From Halomarina salina (GTDB taxonomy: Archaea; Halobacteriota; Halobacteria; Halobacteriales; Haloarculaceae): 64,000 nt of DNA. A model generated the notes under the pieces. The model searched no databases and was not told the DNA's origin. It saw only the letters and a program-made list of their open reading frames with translations. The stretch lies in contig NZ_JALLGW010000001.1 of assembly GCF_023074835.1 (NCBI RefSeq), positions 930,001 to 994,000 on the forward strand. The letters are read 5' to 3'. Shown here piece by piece: positions 8,388 to 14,916 of the stretch. Every line of letters begins with the position of its first letter. The first letter of the stretch is position 1. The position numbers and the translations under genes were made by a program.

Positions 8388-8396
8388 ACTAATAGG
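8388..8396 (-). promoter_or_regulatory. TATA-like element for the MFS gene
   Basis: The reverse strand reads cctattagt about 26 nt upstream of the ATG at 8365, the usual leaderless spacing. This implies the MFS gene has its own promoter separate from the CGCGG gene that ends at 8444. Confidence 0.4.
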
Positions 8397-8443
8397 TGGG
8401 TGTCGAGGTCAGGCGCGAACCGCGAGGCGGCGACGGGTCGCGA

Positions 8444-8752
8444 CTACTCGACGACGCGGACGCGCAGGACGTGCCCGCCACAGCCACACTGGTCGACGTA
8501 CCGCCACGTCACGCCGTCGTCGAACGCCTCCTCCAGCACGGGGACGAGGTAGTCCGTCGGGTCGCCGTGTTCGCCGTGAGTCACGAGGTTGACGTGGTAG
8601 CCCGGAGCGGTCGCCTCGACGGCCCCGAGGGCCTCCTCGACGAGCAGGTCCCGGTCGGCGGCGTGTTCGGGGCCTTCGAGGTTCGCCGACCACGAGTTCC
8701 GGTGGACGGTCTCGGACACGGACTCCGCGTCCGCGACGGTGTGCTCGCTCAT
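8444..8752 (-). CDS. CGCGG-family putative rSAM-modified RiPP protein
   Basis: 102 residues. A disordered acidic N-terminus (1-18) is followed by a compact core (HRNSWSANLEGPEHAADRDL, then APGYHVNLVTHGEHGDPTDY) and a C-terminal CGCGG motif (C89, C91) before GHVLRVRVVE. This arrangement corresponds to a haloarchaeal family that databases describe as a putative ribosomally synthesised peptide modified by a radical SAM enzyme; I recognise it from memory and could not search. No radical SAM enzyme (CxxxCxxC) is encoded beside it. The ATG overlaps the stop of a 27-codon basic frame (8749-8832) as ATGA, and a GGGGAG Shine-Dalgarno-like site precedes it. Confidence 0.65.
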   Translation of the reverse strand: MSEHTVADAESVSETVHRNSWSANLEGPEHAADRDLLVEEALGAVEATAPGYHVNLVTHGEHGDPTDYLVPVLEEAFDDGVTWRYVDQCGCGGHVLRVRVVE

Positions 8753-8832
8753 CGCGGTCGCTCCCCTCGCGCCGTCGTGGTTCGTAGACGAGTCCTCCGC
8801 GCTGTTCGTCGGGTCGTGTCGAAATCGGTCAT
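8749..8832 (-). CDS. Possible 27-residue basic peptide upstream of the CGCGG gene
   Basis: A short frame on the minus strand starts MTDFDTTRRTARRTRLRTTT and stops so that its TGA overlaps the ATG of the CGCGG gene. An AGGTGA Shine-Dalgarno-like sequence lies about 8 nt before the ATG. Its composition (9 Arg in 27 residues) is the opposite of the acidic proteome around it, so it could be an upstream ORF that controls translation rather than a stable product, or chance. It has no homology evidence. Confidence 0.25.
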   Translation of the reverse strand: MTDFDTTRRTARRTRLRTTTARGERPR

Positions 8833-8975
8833 CCTCCGTTCACCTGTGGTCGAGGCTACCGAGCGGAGCAGAATGTAGTGACGGGGCGATTCCCGGCGTC
8901 CGAGAACTGCCGACGAACGACCTGCTCCCGCCCGAACGAGACGGGTGACGACTCCGTCGCCCACCCAGGTTCGAC

Positions 8976-9857
8976 TCAGCGCTCGCCGAGGAACCGCTCG
9001 GCGGTGTCGTGGAACAGGTCGCGGTAGGTCGATTCGGGGAGGTCACGCGAGAGCAGGTGTTCGCGCTCGCTCCGGTAGCTGTGGGGGATGTTCGGGTAGT
9101 CCGAGCCGTACATGATGCGCTCGCTGTGCTCCTCGAACACCGAATCGGGAATCGAGGCGGGGTCGAACGCCATCGACTCGCCGACGGCGCTCGACATGGC
9201 GAAGCAGGTGTCGAGGAAGACGTTGTCGTTGGCCGCCAGCACGTCGACGAACGCCTCCGTCTCGAAGGTCCCCATGTGGGCACAGCACGCCCGAACCTCG
9301 GGGTACGAGTCGACGAACGCTCGGAACCGCTCGACGCCGACGTGGGGGCTGTCCTCGAACATCGGCGCGGTGCCGCCGTGGAACAGGATGGGGCGGTCGT
9401 ACTCGGCGGCGAGTTCGTACGCCGGGTCGAGACGCGGGTCGTCGGGGGCGACGCGCTGGACCGGACACTGGAACTTCAGGCCGCGTGCGCCCGCCTCGAA
9501 CGCCTCCCGAACCACGTCGCCCACCTCGTCGTCGCCGTGGACGGTGGCGAACGGAACGACCATCTCCGAGGTGTCGGCGCGCTCTGCGACCCACGCGTTC
9601 AACTCGCGGGCGATGTCGGGTTTGTGGGCGTACGGGAGCGCACAGTAGCGCTCGATACCCGCCGCCCGGAGCGTGCGCTCCATCTCCCCCTGCGTGCTCG
9701 GGTGGGGGAACCCCCATCCCGCCTCGTCGGTCAGCGCGCCCCGGATGGCCGCGACGAGCCGTTCGGGCATGAGGTGGACGTGGCAGTCGATAGCGGGGAC
9801 GAACCGGTCGTCCGGTGTCGGGTCGTCCCGACTGGCGTCGGCCGCCGCGTCGCTCAC
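8976..9857 (-). CDS. Amidohydrolase family 2 (TIM-barrel metal hydrolase)
   Basis: 293 residues from a GTG that overlaps the ogt stop (GTGA). Metal-binding HxH is H26/H28 in DCHVHLMP; further ligands appear in ILFHGG (His), CAHMGTFE (His) and YGSDYPN (Asp). This is the amidohydrolase_2 pattern shared by decarboxylases (ACMSD, LigW-type) and lactonases or hydrolases of small carboxylates. The specific substrate is unknown. The frame extends upstream into ogt, but with an arginine-rich, non-haloarchaeal composition, so the overlapping GTG is the more credible start. It is translationally coupled to the DNA-repair gene upstream. Confidence 0.8.
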   Translation of the reverse strand: MSDAAADASRDDPTPDDRFVPAIDCHVHLMPERLVAAIRGALTDEAGWGFPHPSTQGEMERTLRAAGIERYCALPYAHKPDIARELNAWVAERADTSEMVVPFATVHGDDEVGDVVREAFEAGARGLKFQCPVQRVAPDDPRLDPAYELAAEYDRPILFHGGTAPMFEDSPHVGVERFRAFVDSYPEVRACCAHMGTFETEAFVDVLAANDNVFLDTCFAMSSAVGESMAFDPASIPDSVFEEHSERIMYGSDYPNIPHSYRSEREHLLSRDLPESTYRDLFHDTAERFLGER

Positions 9858-10363
9858 TCGGGCAGCACCCCCTCGTGGACGAGGAGTCGTCGCTTCGTCT
9901 CCAGACCGCCCGAGGCGGAGTAGCCGCCGAGGCTCCCGTCGGCCGCGACGACGCGGTGACACGGGACGACCAGCGGGAGCGGGTTGCGCCCGCAGGCCCC
10001 GCCCACGGCGATGGCCGACGTGTCGAGGTCGGCCGCGATGTCGCCGTACGTGCGCGTCTCACCGCGCGGAATCTCGCTCATCGCCCGCATCACGCGCCCC
10101 GTGAAGTCGTCGGGGTAGGCGACGCCGACGTCGAACGTCGTGCGCTCGCCCGCCTCGTACGCGCGGACCTGTTCGCGGAGGTCGCTCGCCGAGCGGTCGA
10201 GCAGGGAGGCGTCGAGGTCGAACCTCGCCCCGAACGCCTCGACGTGGACGGCCTCTTCGCCTTCGCCCGCGCCCTTCTCGCGCCCACCCGCGTCTCGCTT
10301 CCTCCCGTCCGCGTCGGCCTCGGCAGTCCGACGCTCGCCCGTCGCCGTGGTGTGGCTTGCCAT
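9854..10363 (-). CDS. ogt: Methylated-DNA-protein-cysteine methyltransferase
   Basis: 169 residues. Transfers alkyl groups from O6-alkylguanine in DNA to its own cysteine. The active-site motif is LVVPCHRVV with C135, preceded by the helix-turn-helix IPRGETRTYGDIAADL (about 98-113) and the Asn hinge region CGRNPLPLVV. The first 35 residues are a low-complexity Lys/Arg/Glu/Gly extension not needed for the fold, so a later start is conceivable, but the TATA-like ggctaaactc at 10385-10394 is positioned for the ATG at 10363. The stop overlaps the amidohydrolase GTG. Confidence 0.9.
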   Translation of the reverse strand: MASHTTATGERRTAEADADGRKRDAGGREKGAGEGEEAVHVEAFGARFDLDASLLDRSASDLREQVRAYEAGERTTFDVGVAYPDDFTGRVMRAMSEIPRGETRTYGDIAADLDTSAIAVGGACGRNPLPLVVPCHRVVAADGSLGGYSASGGLETKRRLLVHEGVLPE

Positions 10364-10384
10364 GGTCCCCGTCGGTGCCTGGAG

Positions 10385-10394
10385 GGCTAAACTC
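10385..10394 (-). promoter_or_regulatory. TATA-like element for ogt
   Basis: The reverse strand reads gagtttagcc about 26 nt before the ogt ATG. It points away from the HIT gene at 10487, so this gap carries two divergent promoters. Confidence 0.4.
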
Positions 10395-10486
10395 CTCGCC
10401 CGGGAGTGAATGTGGTCCGTGCCAGACGCTCGCGTTCGGGGGTGCTCCCCGCTACGCTTTTGGCCGCCGCGAGCGAGCGTCGCGCC

Positions 10487-10915
10487 ATGAGCGACGACTG
10501 CATCTTCTGTTCCATCGTAGCGGGCGACGTCCCGAGCCGAACCGTCCACGAGGGCGAGCACACGTTCGCGTTCCTCGACGTGAACCCGCTCGTTCGGGGA
10601 CACACGCTGGTCATCCCGAAGGAGCACTACGAGACGGTCGCCGAGATGCCCGACGACGTCCGGGACGCGGTGTTCACGGCCGCCGGCGAACTCACGCCCG
10701 CCGTCGAGGAGGCCGTCGACGCCGACGCGACCACCATCGGCATGAACAACGGCGCGGCGTCGGGCCAGGAGGTCCCCCACGCGCACGTCCACGTCGTCCC
10801 GCGGTTCGACGACGACGGCGTCGGTCCCCTCCACACGCTCGACTGGCCGCGGCCGGACCTCGACGACGAGGAGTTCGACGACGTGGCCGAGGCGATTCGG
10901 GACGGGCCGCAGTAG
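10487..10915 (+). CDS. HIT family hydrolase (Hint-like)
   Basis: 142 residues. Contains the histidine triad HAHVHVVPRF (His-x-His-x-His-x-x), which hydrolyses nucleoside phosphoramidates or similar nucleotides through the central His. A zinc-binding CIFC (C5, C8) opens the protein, as in Hint enzymes. The start is the ATG at 10487; a TATA-like acgcttttgg at 10454-10463 is about 28 nt upstream. The frame upstream of this ATG is not credible because it overlaps that promoter. Probable cytoplasmic housekeeping role. Confidence 0.88.
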   Translation: MSDDCIFCSIVAGDVPSRTVHEGEHTFAFLDVNPLVRGHTLVIPKEHYETVAEMPDDVRDAVFTAAGELTPAVEEAVDADATTIGMNNGAASGQEVPHAHVHVVPRFDDDGVGPLHTLDWPRPDLDDEEFDDVAEAIRDGPQ

Positions 10916-10952
10916 GGGTCGCGTGCTAGCCGACGGTTGCACTACTGAATAC

Positions 10953-10962
10953 ACTATATTTT
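10953..10962 (+). promoter_or_regulatory. Strong TATA box for the exported glucosaminidase-like gene
   Basis: actatatttt is one of the most AT-rich stretches in the window. It predicts transcription from about 10985 and a 5' leader of about 40 nt, unlike most genes here, which appear leaderless. Confidence 0.55.
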
Positions 10963-11023
10963 AGAACTAGAACTCTAGAAAAATGTTATGCGTGACGAGT
11001 CGTAGCCCGGTAGTGTGGTGTCA

Positions 11024-12043
11024 ATGGACGCCAGTCGACGACGACGCGACGTACTGAAGGGTATCGGCGGGCTGGGTGCTGCGGTGGTCGGCGTCTCGGC
11101 GCTCTCGGGGACGGCCGCCGCCGCCCGGTACAGCCAGTACGACACGGACCTCAGAGTCACCGAAGACGGTGTGTCCGGCGCGGACCTCGACGACGCCATC
11201 GTCCAGGTCCACGGCGACTGCCCGCTCGTCGGCCTCGGCGACACCTGGGTCGCGGTGGGTCAGGAACAGGGCATCAACTCGGTGTACATGGCCGCCCACG
11301 CCGCCTGGGAGTCGGGGTGGGGCGAGAGCTCCATCGCCCAGGAGAAGCACAACATCTACGGCTACGACGCTCGCGACGCCTGTCCATCGACCTGCGCGGA
11401 CGGCTACGCCTCCTTCGAGGACTGCATTCGGGAGGTCATGCCCATCGTCCGCGACAGCTACCTGACGCCCGGCGGGACGTACTACAACGGCCCGACCCTC
11501 GACGGGATGAACGTCAACTACGCCACCGACGACAACTGGGACGACGGCATCGAGAGCGTCATGAACTCCCTCGCCGAGCACATCGACTTCGACGGCGGCA
11601 CGGGCGGTGGCGGGGGAGGCGGGTCGTACTCCTGGCCGACGTACTCGAACGGCGACCGGGGTGAGACCGTCTACACCGTCCAGTACCTGCTCGAAGGCCA
11701 CGGCTACGACCTGCAGTACCACGACGGCATCTACGGCAGCGAGGTCGAATCGACCGTCGAGTCCTTCCAGTCGTCGCGGGGTCTCTCGGTGGACGGTGTC
11801 GTCGGCCCGAACACGTGGGAGGCACTGGTCATCACCGTCTCGGGACCGACCGACGACCCGTACTGGCCGACGTACGGCGCACAGCACCACCTCCGGGACG
11901 GCGAGGGGTACGACATCGCCGTCGACGGCTACTACGGCAGCGAGACGGAGGGCGCTATCGAGAGCTTCCAGTCGGACGCTGGCATCACCGTCGACGGCGT
12001 CGTCGGCCCGAACACGTGGCAGGCGCTCGTCGACGTGGTCTGA
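11024..12043 (+). CDS. Tat-exported glucosaminidase-like protein with two peptidoglycan-binding-like repeats
   Basis: 339 residues. The N-terminus SRRRRDVLKG (residues 4-13) plus a hydrophobic stretch ending ALSGTAAAA is a Tat signal. Residues about 40-190 resemble the lysozyme/N-acetylglucosaminidase fold: AHAAWESGWGESSIAQ, with E96 as candidate general acid, then HNIYGYDA; four cysteines (66, 120, 124, 134) could form disulfides. A Gly-rich linker (191-200) precedes two PG_binding_1 repeats at about 205-272 and 279-339, each ending DGVVGPNTW(E/Q)ALV. Archaea of this class have no murein, so the ligand is probably another surface polymer or a competitor's cell wall; that is inference. The ATG at 11024 is preferred over GTG codons at 11015 and 11018. 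Confidence 0.75.
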   Translation: MDASRRRRDVLKGIGGLGAAVVGVSALSGTAAAARYSQYDTDLRVTEDGVSGADLDDAIVQVHGDCPLVGLGDTWVAVGQEQGINSVYMAAHAAWESGWGESSIAQEKHNIYGYDARDACPSTCADGYASFEDCIREVMPIVRDSYLTPGGTYYNGPTLDGMNVNYATDDNWDDGIESVMNSLAEHIDFDGGTGGGGGGGSYSWPTYSNGDRGETVYTVQYLLEGHGYDLQYHDGIYGSEVESTVESFQSSRGLSVDGVVGPNTWEALVITVSGPTDDPYWPTYGAQHHLRDGEGYDIAVDGYYGSETEGAIESFQSDAGITVDGVVGPNTWQALVDVV

Positions 12044-12119
12044 CGGCTCACAGCGACGCCGTGGACCGTGACTGCCCTGCCGACCACACCGCTTTGGTCG
12101 TGCGCGCCCCATCACGGCC

Positions 12120-12338
12120 ATGGCCGACCCGAGCGCACGGGACGCGAACCGGGCGGCGCTCGGCGACCGACTGCGCAACCGGCTCGCGCTCGCCGTCGTC
12201 ACGCTGACCGCGTTCGTCGCGTTCGTCCTCGTCCCGGACCAGCGACTCCAGTACGCCGCGGCGCTCGTCGCGTTCACCGTCTGGATGGCGTGGTTCGTCG
12301 CCGCCGCCGTCGACTGGCTGAGCCGTGCGGACTTCTGA
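12120..12338 (+). CDS. Small two-helix membrane protein, unknown function
   Basis: 72 residues. A charged N-terminal 22 residues (DPSARDANRAALGDRLRNRL) is followed by two hydrophobic segments (about 23-40 and 44-63) and an acidic end. No motif beyond the topology. A gap of 119 bp separates it from the next gene, which has its own TATA, so it is probably monocistronic. Confidence 0.5.
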   Translation: MADPSARDANRAALGDRLRNRLALAVVTLTAFVAFVLVPDQRLQYAAALVAFTVWMAWFVAAAVDWLSRADF

Positions 12339-12426
12339 GACGGCTCCCTCCCTCGCCGTCCGTCGCCGCAGACGCTCTCCCGGCCCACCGACTCACAGCG
12401 GCAGCATCGTACTCGCGCTTCACTAT

Positions 12427-12434
12427 GTTTTTAT
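12427..12434 (+). promoter_or_regulatory. TATA-like element fixing the start of the ParA-like gene
   Basis: The stretch tgtttttatc lies about 26-31 nt before the ATG at 12458. Because it overlaps an in-frame upstream ATG at 12425, it argues that translation begins at 12458, not 12425. Confidence 0.5.
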
Positions 12435-12457
12435 CCGATGAGTCGTCGACGCAACGT

Positions 12458-13216
12458 ATGGGTTCGCTCAGTCTCGTCGGTGCGGTCGGCGGTGCCGGAA
12501 CGACTCGCCTGACGCTCGAATGCGGTGCCGTCCTCGCTCGGGCGGGCCGCGAGGTGGCGGTCCTCGACGCGGCGTACGCGACGCAGGGCCTCCTCGACTC
12601 CCTCCTCGGTCGCGTCGACACCGACGTCACCGACCTCTGTACCGACGACGACGGTACGGGTGCACCACCGCTCGCCGCCGGTCTCCACGACCTGTCCGTC
12701 GAGTCGGGCCGCCTCGCGGTCTGTCCCGCCCGCGCACCGTTCGAGCGACTGGCCCGCGCGAAGACGCCCGAGGCCGCCCAGCGGTTCGCCTCGCTCGTCG
12801 AGACCGCTGCCGCGTCGTTCGACCACGTCCTCGTCGACGCGCCGCCCGTCGCCGCGAACCAGGCGGTGGCCGCCGTGACGACGACCGAGCGCGTGGCGCT
12901 GGTCGCCCCCGACACGCCGCGAGGCCACGACGGCGTCGCTCGCCAGCGCGACCGACTCGCCGACGTCGGTGCTCCCGACCCCGAGACGGTGCTCACGTTC
13001 GCGGCCGACCCGTCGTCGGCCGTCGAATCGAGCGACGTCGTCGCCGCGATACCCGAACACGAGGTGACGGTCCCCGGCGACGTCCCGGTCTGTTCTGAGG
13101 GTGACGACCAGTTCGTGGTGCACGTCGCGGAGGCGTGCGAATCGCTCCTCGACGAGTCGCTCGGGTACGAAGCGGAGGAAGAGGGCGTGTTCGACCGACT
13201 CGGTATCGGAAACTGA
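12458..13216 (+). CDS. ParA/MinD-like protein with degenerate P-loop
   Basis: 252 residues with the overall fold order of a MinD/ParA ATPase: an N-terminal strand and loop (VGAVGGAGTTRLTLECGAVL), VAVLDAAYATQG where MinD has its switch I aspartate, and a FDHVLVDAPP Walker B-like strand. Compared with the deviant Walker A KGGxGK(S/T), both the signature lysine and the P-loop lysine are missing (the loop reads VGGAGTT). ATP hydrolysis is therefore doubtful, although the same loop is, from memory, shared by other haloarchaeal proteins and may bind nucleotide differently. It lies near a genuine MinD-like gene (14917-15588) on the other strand. Confidence 0.65.
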   Translation: MGSLSLVGAVGGAGTTRLTLECGAVLARAGREVAVLDAAYATQGLLDSLLGRVDTDVTDLCTDDDGTGAPPLAAGLHDLSVESGRLAVCPARAPFERLARAKTPEAAQRFASLVETAAASFDHVLVDAPPVAANQAVAAVTTTERVALVAPDTPRGHDGVARQRDRLADVGAPDPETVLTFAADPSSAVESSDVVAAIPEHEVTVPGDVPVCSEGDDQFVVHVAEACESLLDESLGYEAEEEGVFDRLGIGN

Positions 13217-13267
13217 GGCCCGGCGGTTCGGAACGAGAAGACTCTTTCAGCGTTCGACTGCGTCTCG

Positions 13268-13291
13268 CCGACCGTCGTCAGCGACGGTCGG
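13268..13291 (+). terminator. Perfect 10-bp stem hairpin in a convergent gap
   Basis: Arms ccgaccgtcg and cgacggtcgg are separated by a 4-nt loop, 51 bp after the ParA-like gene and facing the 3' end of the minus-strand gene at 13336. A second 7-bp stem (13324-13341) overlaps that gene's stop. The position suggests bidirectional transcript termination or 3'-end stabilisation; there is no long T-run on either side. Confidence 0.4.
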
Positions 13292-13335
13292 TCGCAGCGC
13301 TCACTCGCGGCCCTGCCGCGTCGCGGTGACCGTAG

Positions 13336-13848
13336 TCACCGTAGTTCGCCAGCGCCGCTCATCGTCTCTCCCAGCAGTTCCCGTTTCTCGACGGCCGCGT
13401 CGCCGGTCGGCGAGAGCGTACCTTCCAGCGCCTCGCGCGCCTCGGCCAGCGGGTCGTGCGTCTCGACGTAGGCCGCCAGCGCGAACTCGGTCTCGCTCGC
13501 GCCCGTTAGTTCGAGCGCGTCCGCCCGCGACAGTTCGGCGTCCAGCCAGTCGCGGACCAGCTCGCGGCCCGTCGGGCCGAGCGGCGACACCGACTCCCCG
13601 AGCAGGTGGAGCGTCTTCGCGCCCGTCATCGGCGGAACGCCCGCCGCACGGGAGCTCGTGCCGACGCTATCCCCGCTCGCGTACGTCTCGACGACCGTCG
13701 CCGCCGCGTCGGGCGAGCACGGCAGGTCCTCGTCGAACGGGGCGAGTCGCTCGGCGAGTCCCGCTTCGGTCGCGTCGACGGTGGCGACACCGCGCGACCG
13801 CTGCTCGCTCGTCACCTCCAGTCCGGCCGCGATGTCGGCCAATCCCAT
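13336..13848 (-). CDS. Haloarchaea-specific protein of unknown function
   Basis: 170 residues beginning MGLADIAAGLEVTSEQRSRG, soluble and acidic. Residues about 45-115 are helical and include a segment that could be a helix-turn-helix (DSVGTSSRAAGVPPMTGAKT), but this is weak. I associate this opening with a haloarchaeal family numbered near DUF7858; the number is from memory and unverified. A TATA-like stretch on the minus strand at 13873-13883 sits about 28 nt before the ATG. It shares its upstream gap with the divergent TFB gene and with the long hairpin at 13914-13948. Confidence 0.6.
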   Translation of the reverse strand: MGLADIAAGLEVTSEQRSRGVATVDATEAGLAERLAPFDEDLPCSPDAAATVVETYASGDSVGTSSRAAGVPPMTGAKTLHLLGESVSPLGPTGRELVRDWLDAELSRADALELTGASETEFALAAYVETHDPLAEAREALEGTLSPTGDAAVEKRELLGETMSGAGELR

Positions 13849-13872
13849 GAGAATCCCTCACGCCTCCGGGGT

Positions 13873-13883
13873 GTTAAATTTTA
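13873..13883 (-). promoter_or_regulatory. TATA-like element for the 13336-13848 gene
   Basis: The AT run gttaaatttta (plus-strand reading) lies about 28 nt upstream of the ATG at 13848. Confidence 0.5.
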
Positions 13884-13913
13884 TCAGAATATATGACTGT
13901 CTTCGATAGTGCA

Positions 13914-13948
13914 CCTCCGATACGTGTCGGTAACCGACACGTCGGAGG
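13914..13948. promoter_or_regulatory. 35-bp near-perfect palindrome between divergent genes
   Basis: Left arm cctccga + cgtgtcgg (separated by two unpaired bases), 3-nt loop taa, right arm ccgacacg + tcggagg: fifteen base pairs in all. It lies 66 bp after the start of the minus-strand gene and about 38 bp before the TFB TATA box. It is too far from either 3' end to be a terminator and is placed like an operator shared by both divergent promoters. Confidence 0.55.
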
Positions 13949-13985
13949 GGGCTCGAAACACTCGAATATCGGACTTTCCGCTACG

Positions 13986-13994
13986 CTTTAATAT
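13986..13994 (+). promoter_or_regulatory. TATA box for the TFB gene
   Basis: ctttaatat, 24-32 nt before the ATG at 14018, gives a leaderless transcript. Confidence 0.55.
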
Positions 13995-14017
13995 GGGTTC
14001 GCGACCGAGGTTCGTGT

Positions 14018-14878
14018 ATGAGCACGACAGCACGGAGCTGTCCGGAGTGTAGTGGTCGACTGCAGCGAGAACGGACCGAGACGGTCTGTGGCGAGTGCGG
14101 TCTCGTCGTCGCGGAGGACGCGATGGACCGCGGCCCCGAGTGGCGGTCGTTCGCGGACGACGACACCGACCCCGCACGCACGGGCGCGCCGCTGACTCGC
14201 TCCCGGCACGACAGGGGGCTCTCGACGGAGATCGGCTACTCGTCGCGGCTGAAGGGGCGCAAGCGCCGTCGCGTCGCACGGATGCGCCGCCAGCACAACC
14301 GCGCGCAAATCGCCTCGAAGGCCGAGCGTAACAAGGTGTACGCGTTCACCGAGATTCGCCGCCTCACCGACCGACTCCAGTTGCCCGACGCCATCCGCGA
14401 CCGGTCGTGCGTGCTGTTCGAGTCGGGGCAGGACGCCGACCTGCTCCCCGGCCGGTCCATCGAGGGGTTCGCCGCCGCGGCGGTGTACGCCACCTGTCGC
14501 GCCGACCAGCTCTCGCGGACCGTCGACGAGGTGATCGACCACGCGAAGGCGACGCGGGCGGAGCTACGGACGGCCTACGACGCGCTCAACCGCGAACTCG
14601 GTCTGCCGACCGGCCCCATCGACCCCGGCCAGTACCTCGCACGGTTCGCCAGCGACCTCGACCTGCCACAGGCCATCGAACGCGAGGCCCGCGACCTGCT
14701 CGACGACCTCGACACGGCGTTCGTCACCGGCCGGAACCCGGGCGGGGTCGCCGCCGCCTGCCTCTACACCGCCGCCCGAGGGCGGAGCTATCCGCTCACG
14801 CAGGCGGAAGCGGCCGAAGCTGGGGGCGTCACGCCGGTGACGCTCCGGACGACGTACGTCGAACTGCGCGAGGACTGA
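14018..14878 (+). CDS. tfb: Transcription initiation factor TFB (TFIIB homologue)
   Basis: 286 residues. Bridges TBP-bound promoters and RNA polymerase. An N-terminal zinc ribbon uses C8, C11, C24 and C27; a conserved B-reader-like segment follows (RGPEWRSFADDD and TGAPLTRSRHDRGLSTEIG); then come two cyclin-like repeats (about 95-190 and 195-286), the second ending in a helix-turn-helix (TQAEAAEAGGVTPVTLRTTY). Haloarchaea carry many TFB paralogues; this one is somewhat shorter than the usual 310-330 residues, mainly in the linker. Its divergent partner and the palindrome at 13914-13948 suggest specific regulation. Confidence 0.9.
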   Translation: MSTTARSCPECSGRLQRERTETVCGECGLVVAEDAMDRGPEWRSFADDDTDPARTGAPLTRSRHDRGLSTEIGYSSRLKGRKRRRVARMRRQHNRAQIASKAERNKVYAFTEIRRLTDRLQLPDAIRDRSCVLFESGQDADLLPGRSIEGFAAAAVYATCRADQLSRTVDEVIDHAKATRAELRTAYDALNRELGLPTGPIDPGQYLARFASDLDLPQAIEREARDLLDDLDTAFVTGRNPGGVAAACLYTAARGRSYPLTQAEAAEAGGVTPVTLRTTYVELRED

Positions 14879-14916
14879 GTTCGGAGCCGGGTCGAACGCT
14901 CGACACGCCTGCCCGT

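Noticed and set aside
6896..8392. Plus-strand 498-codon frame over the MFS gene
   Set aside because: Antisense to a transporter with clear motifs, and itself without hydrophobic structure or domain.
12425..12457. Earlier ATG for the ParA-like gene
   Set aside because: It lies inside the probable TATA region, so the transcript would start downstream of it.
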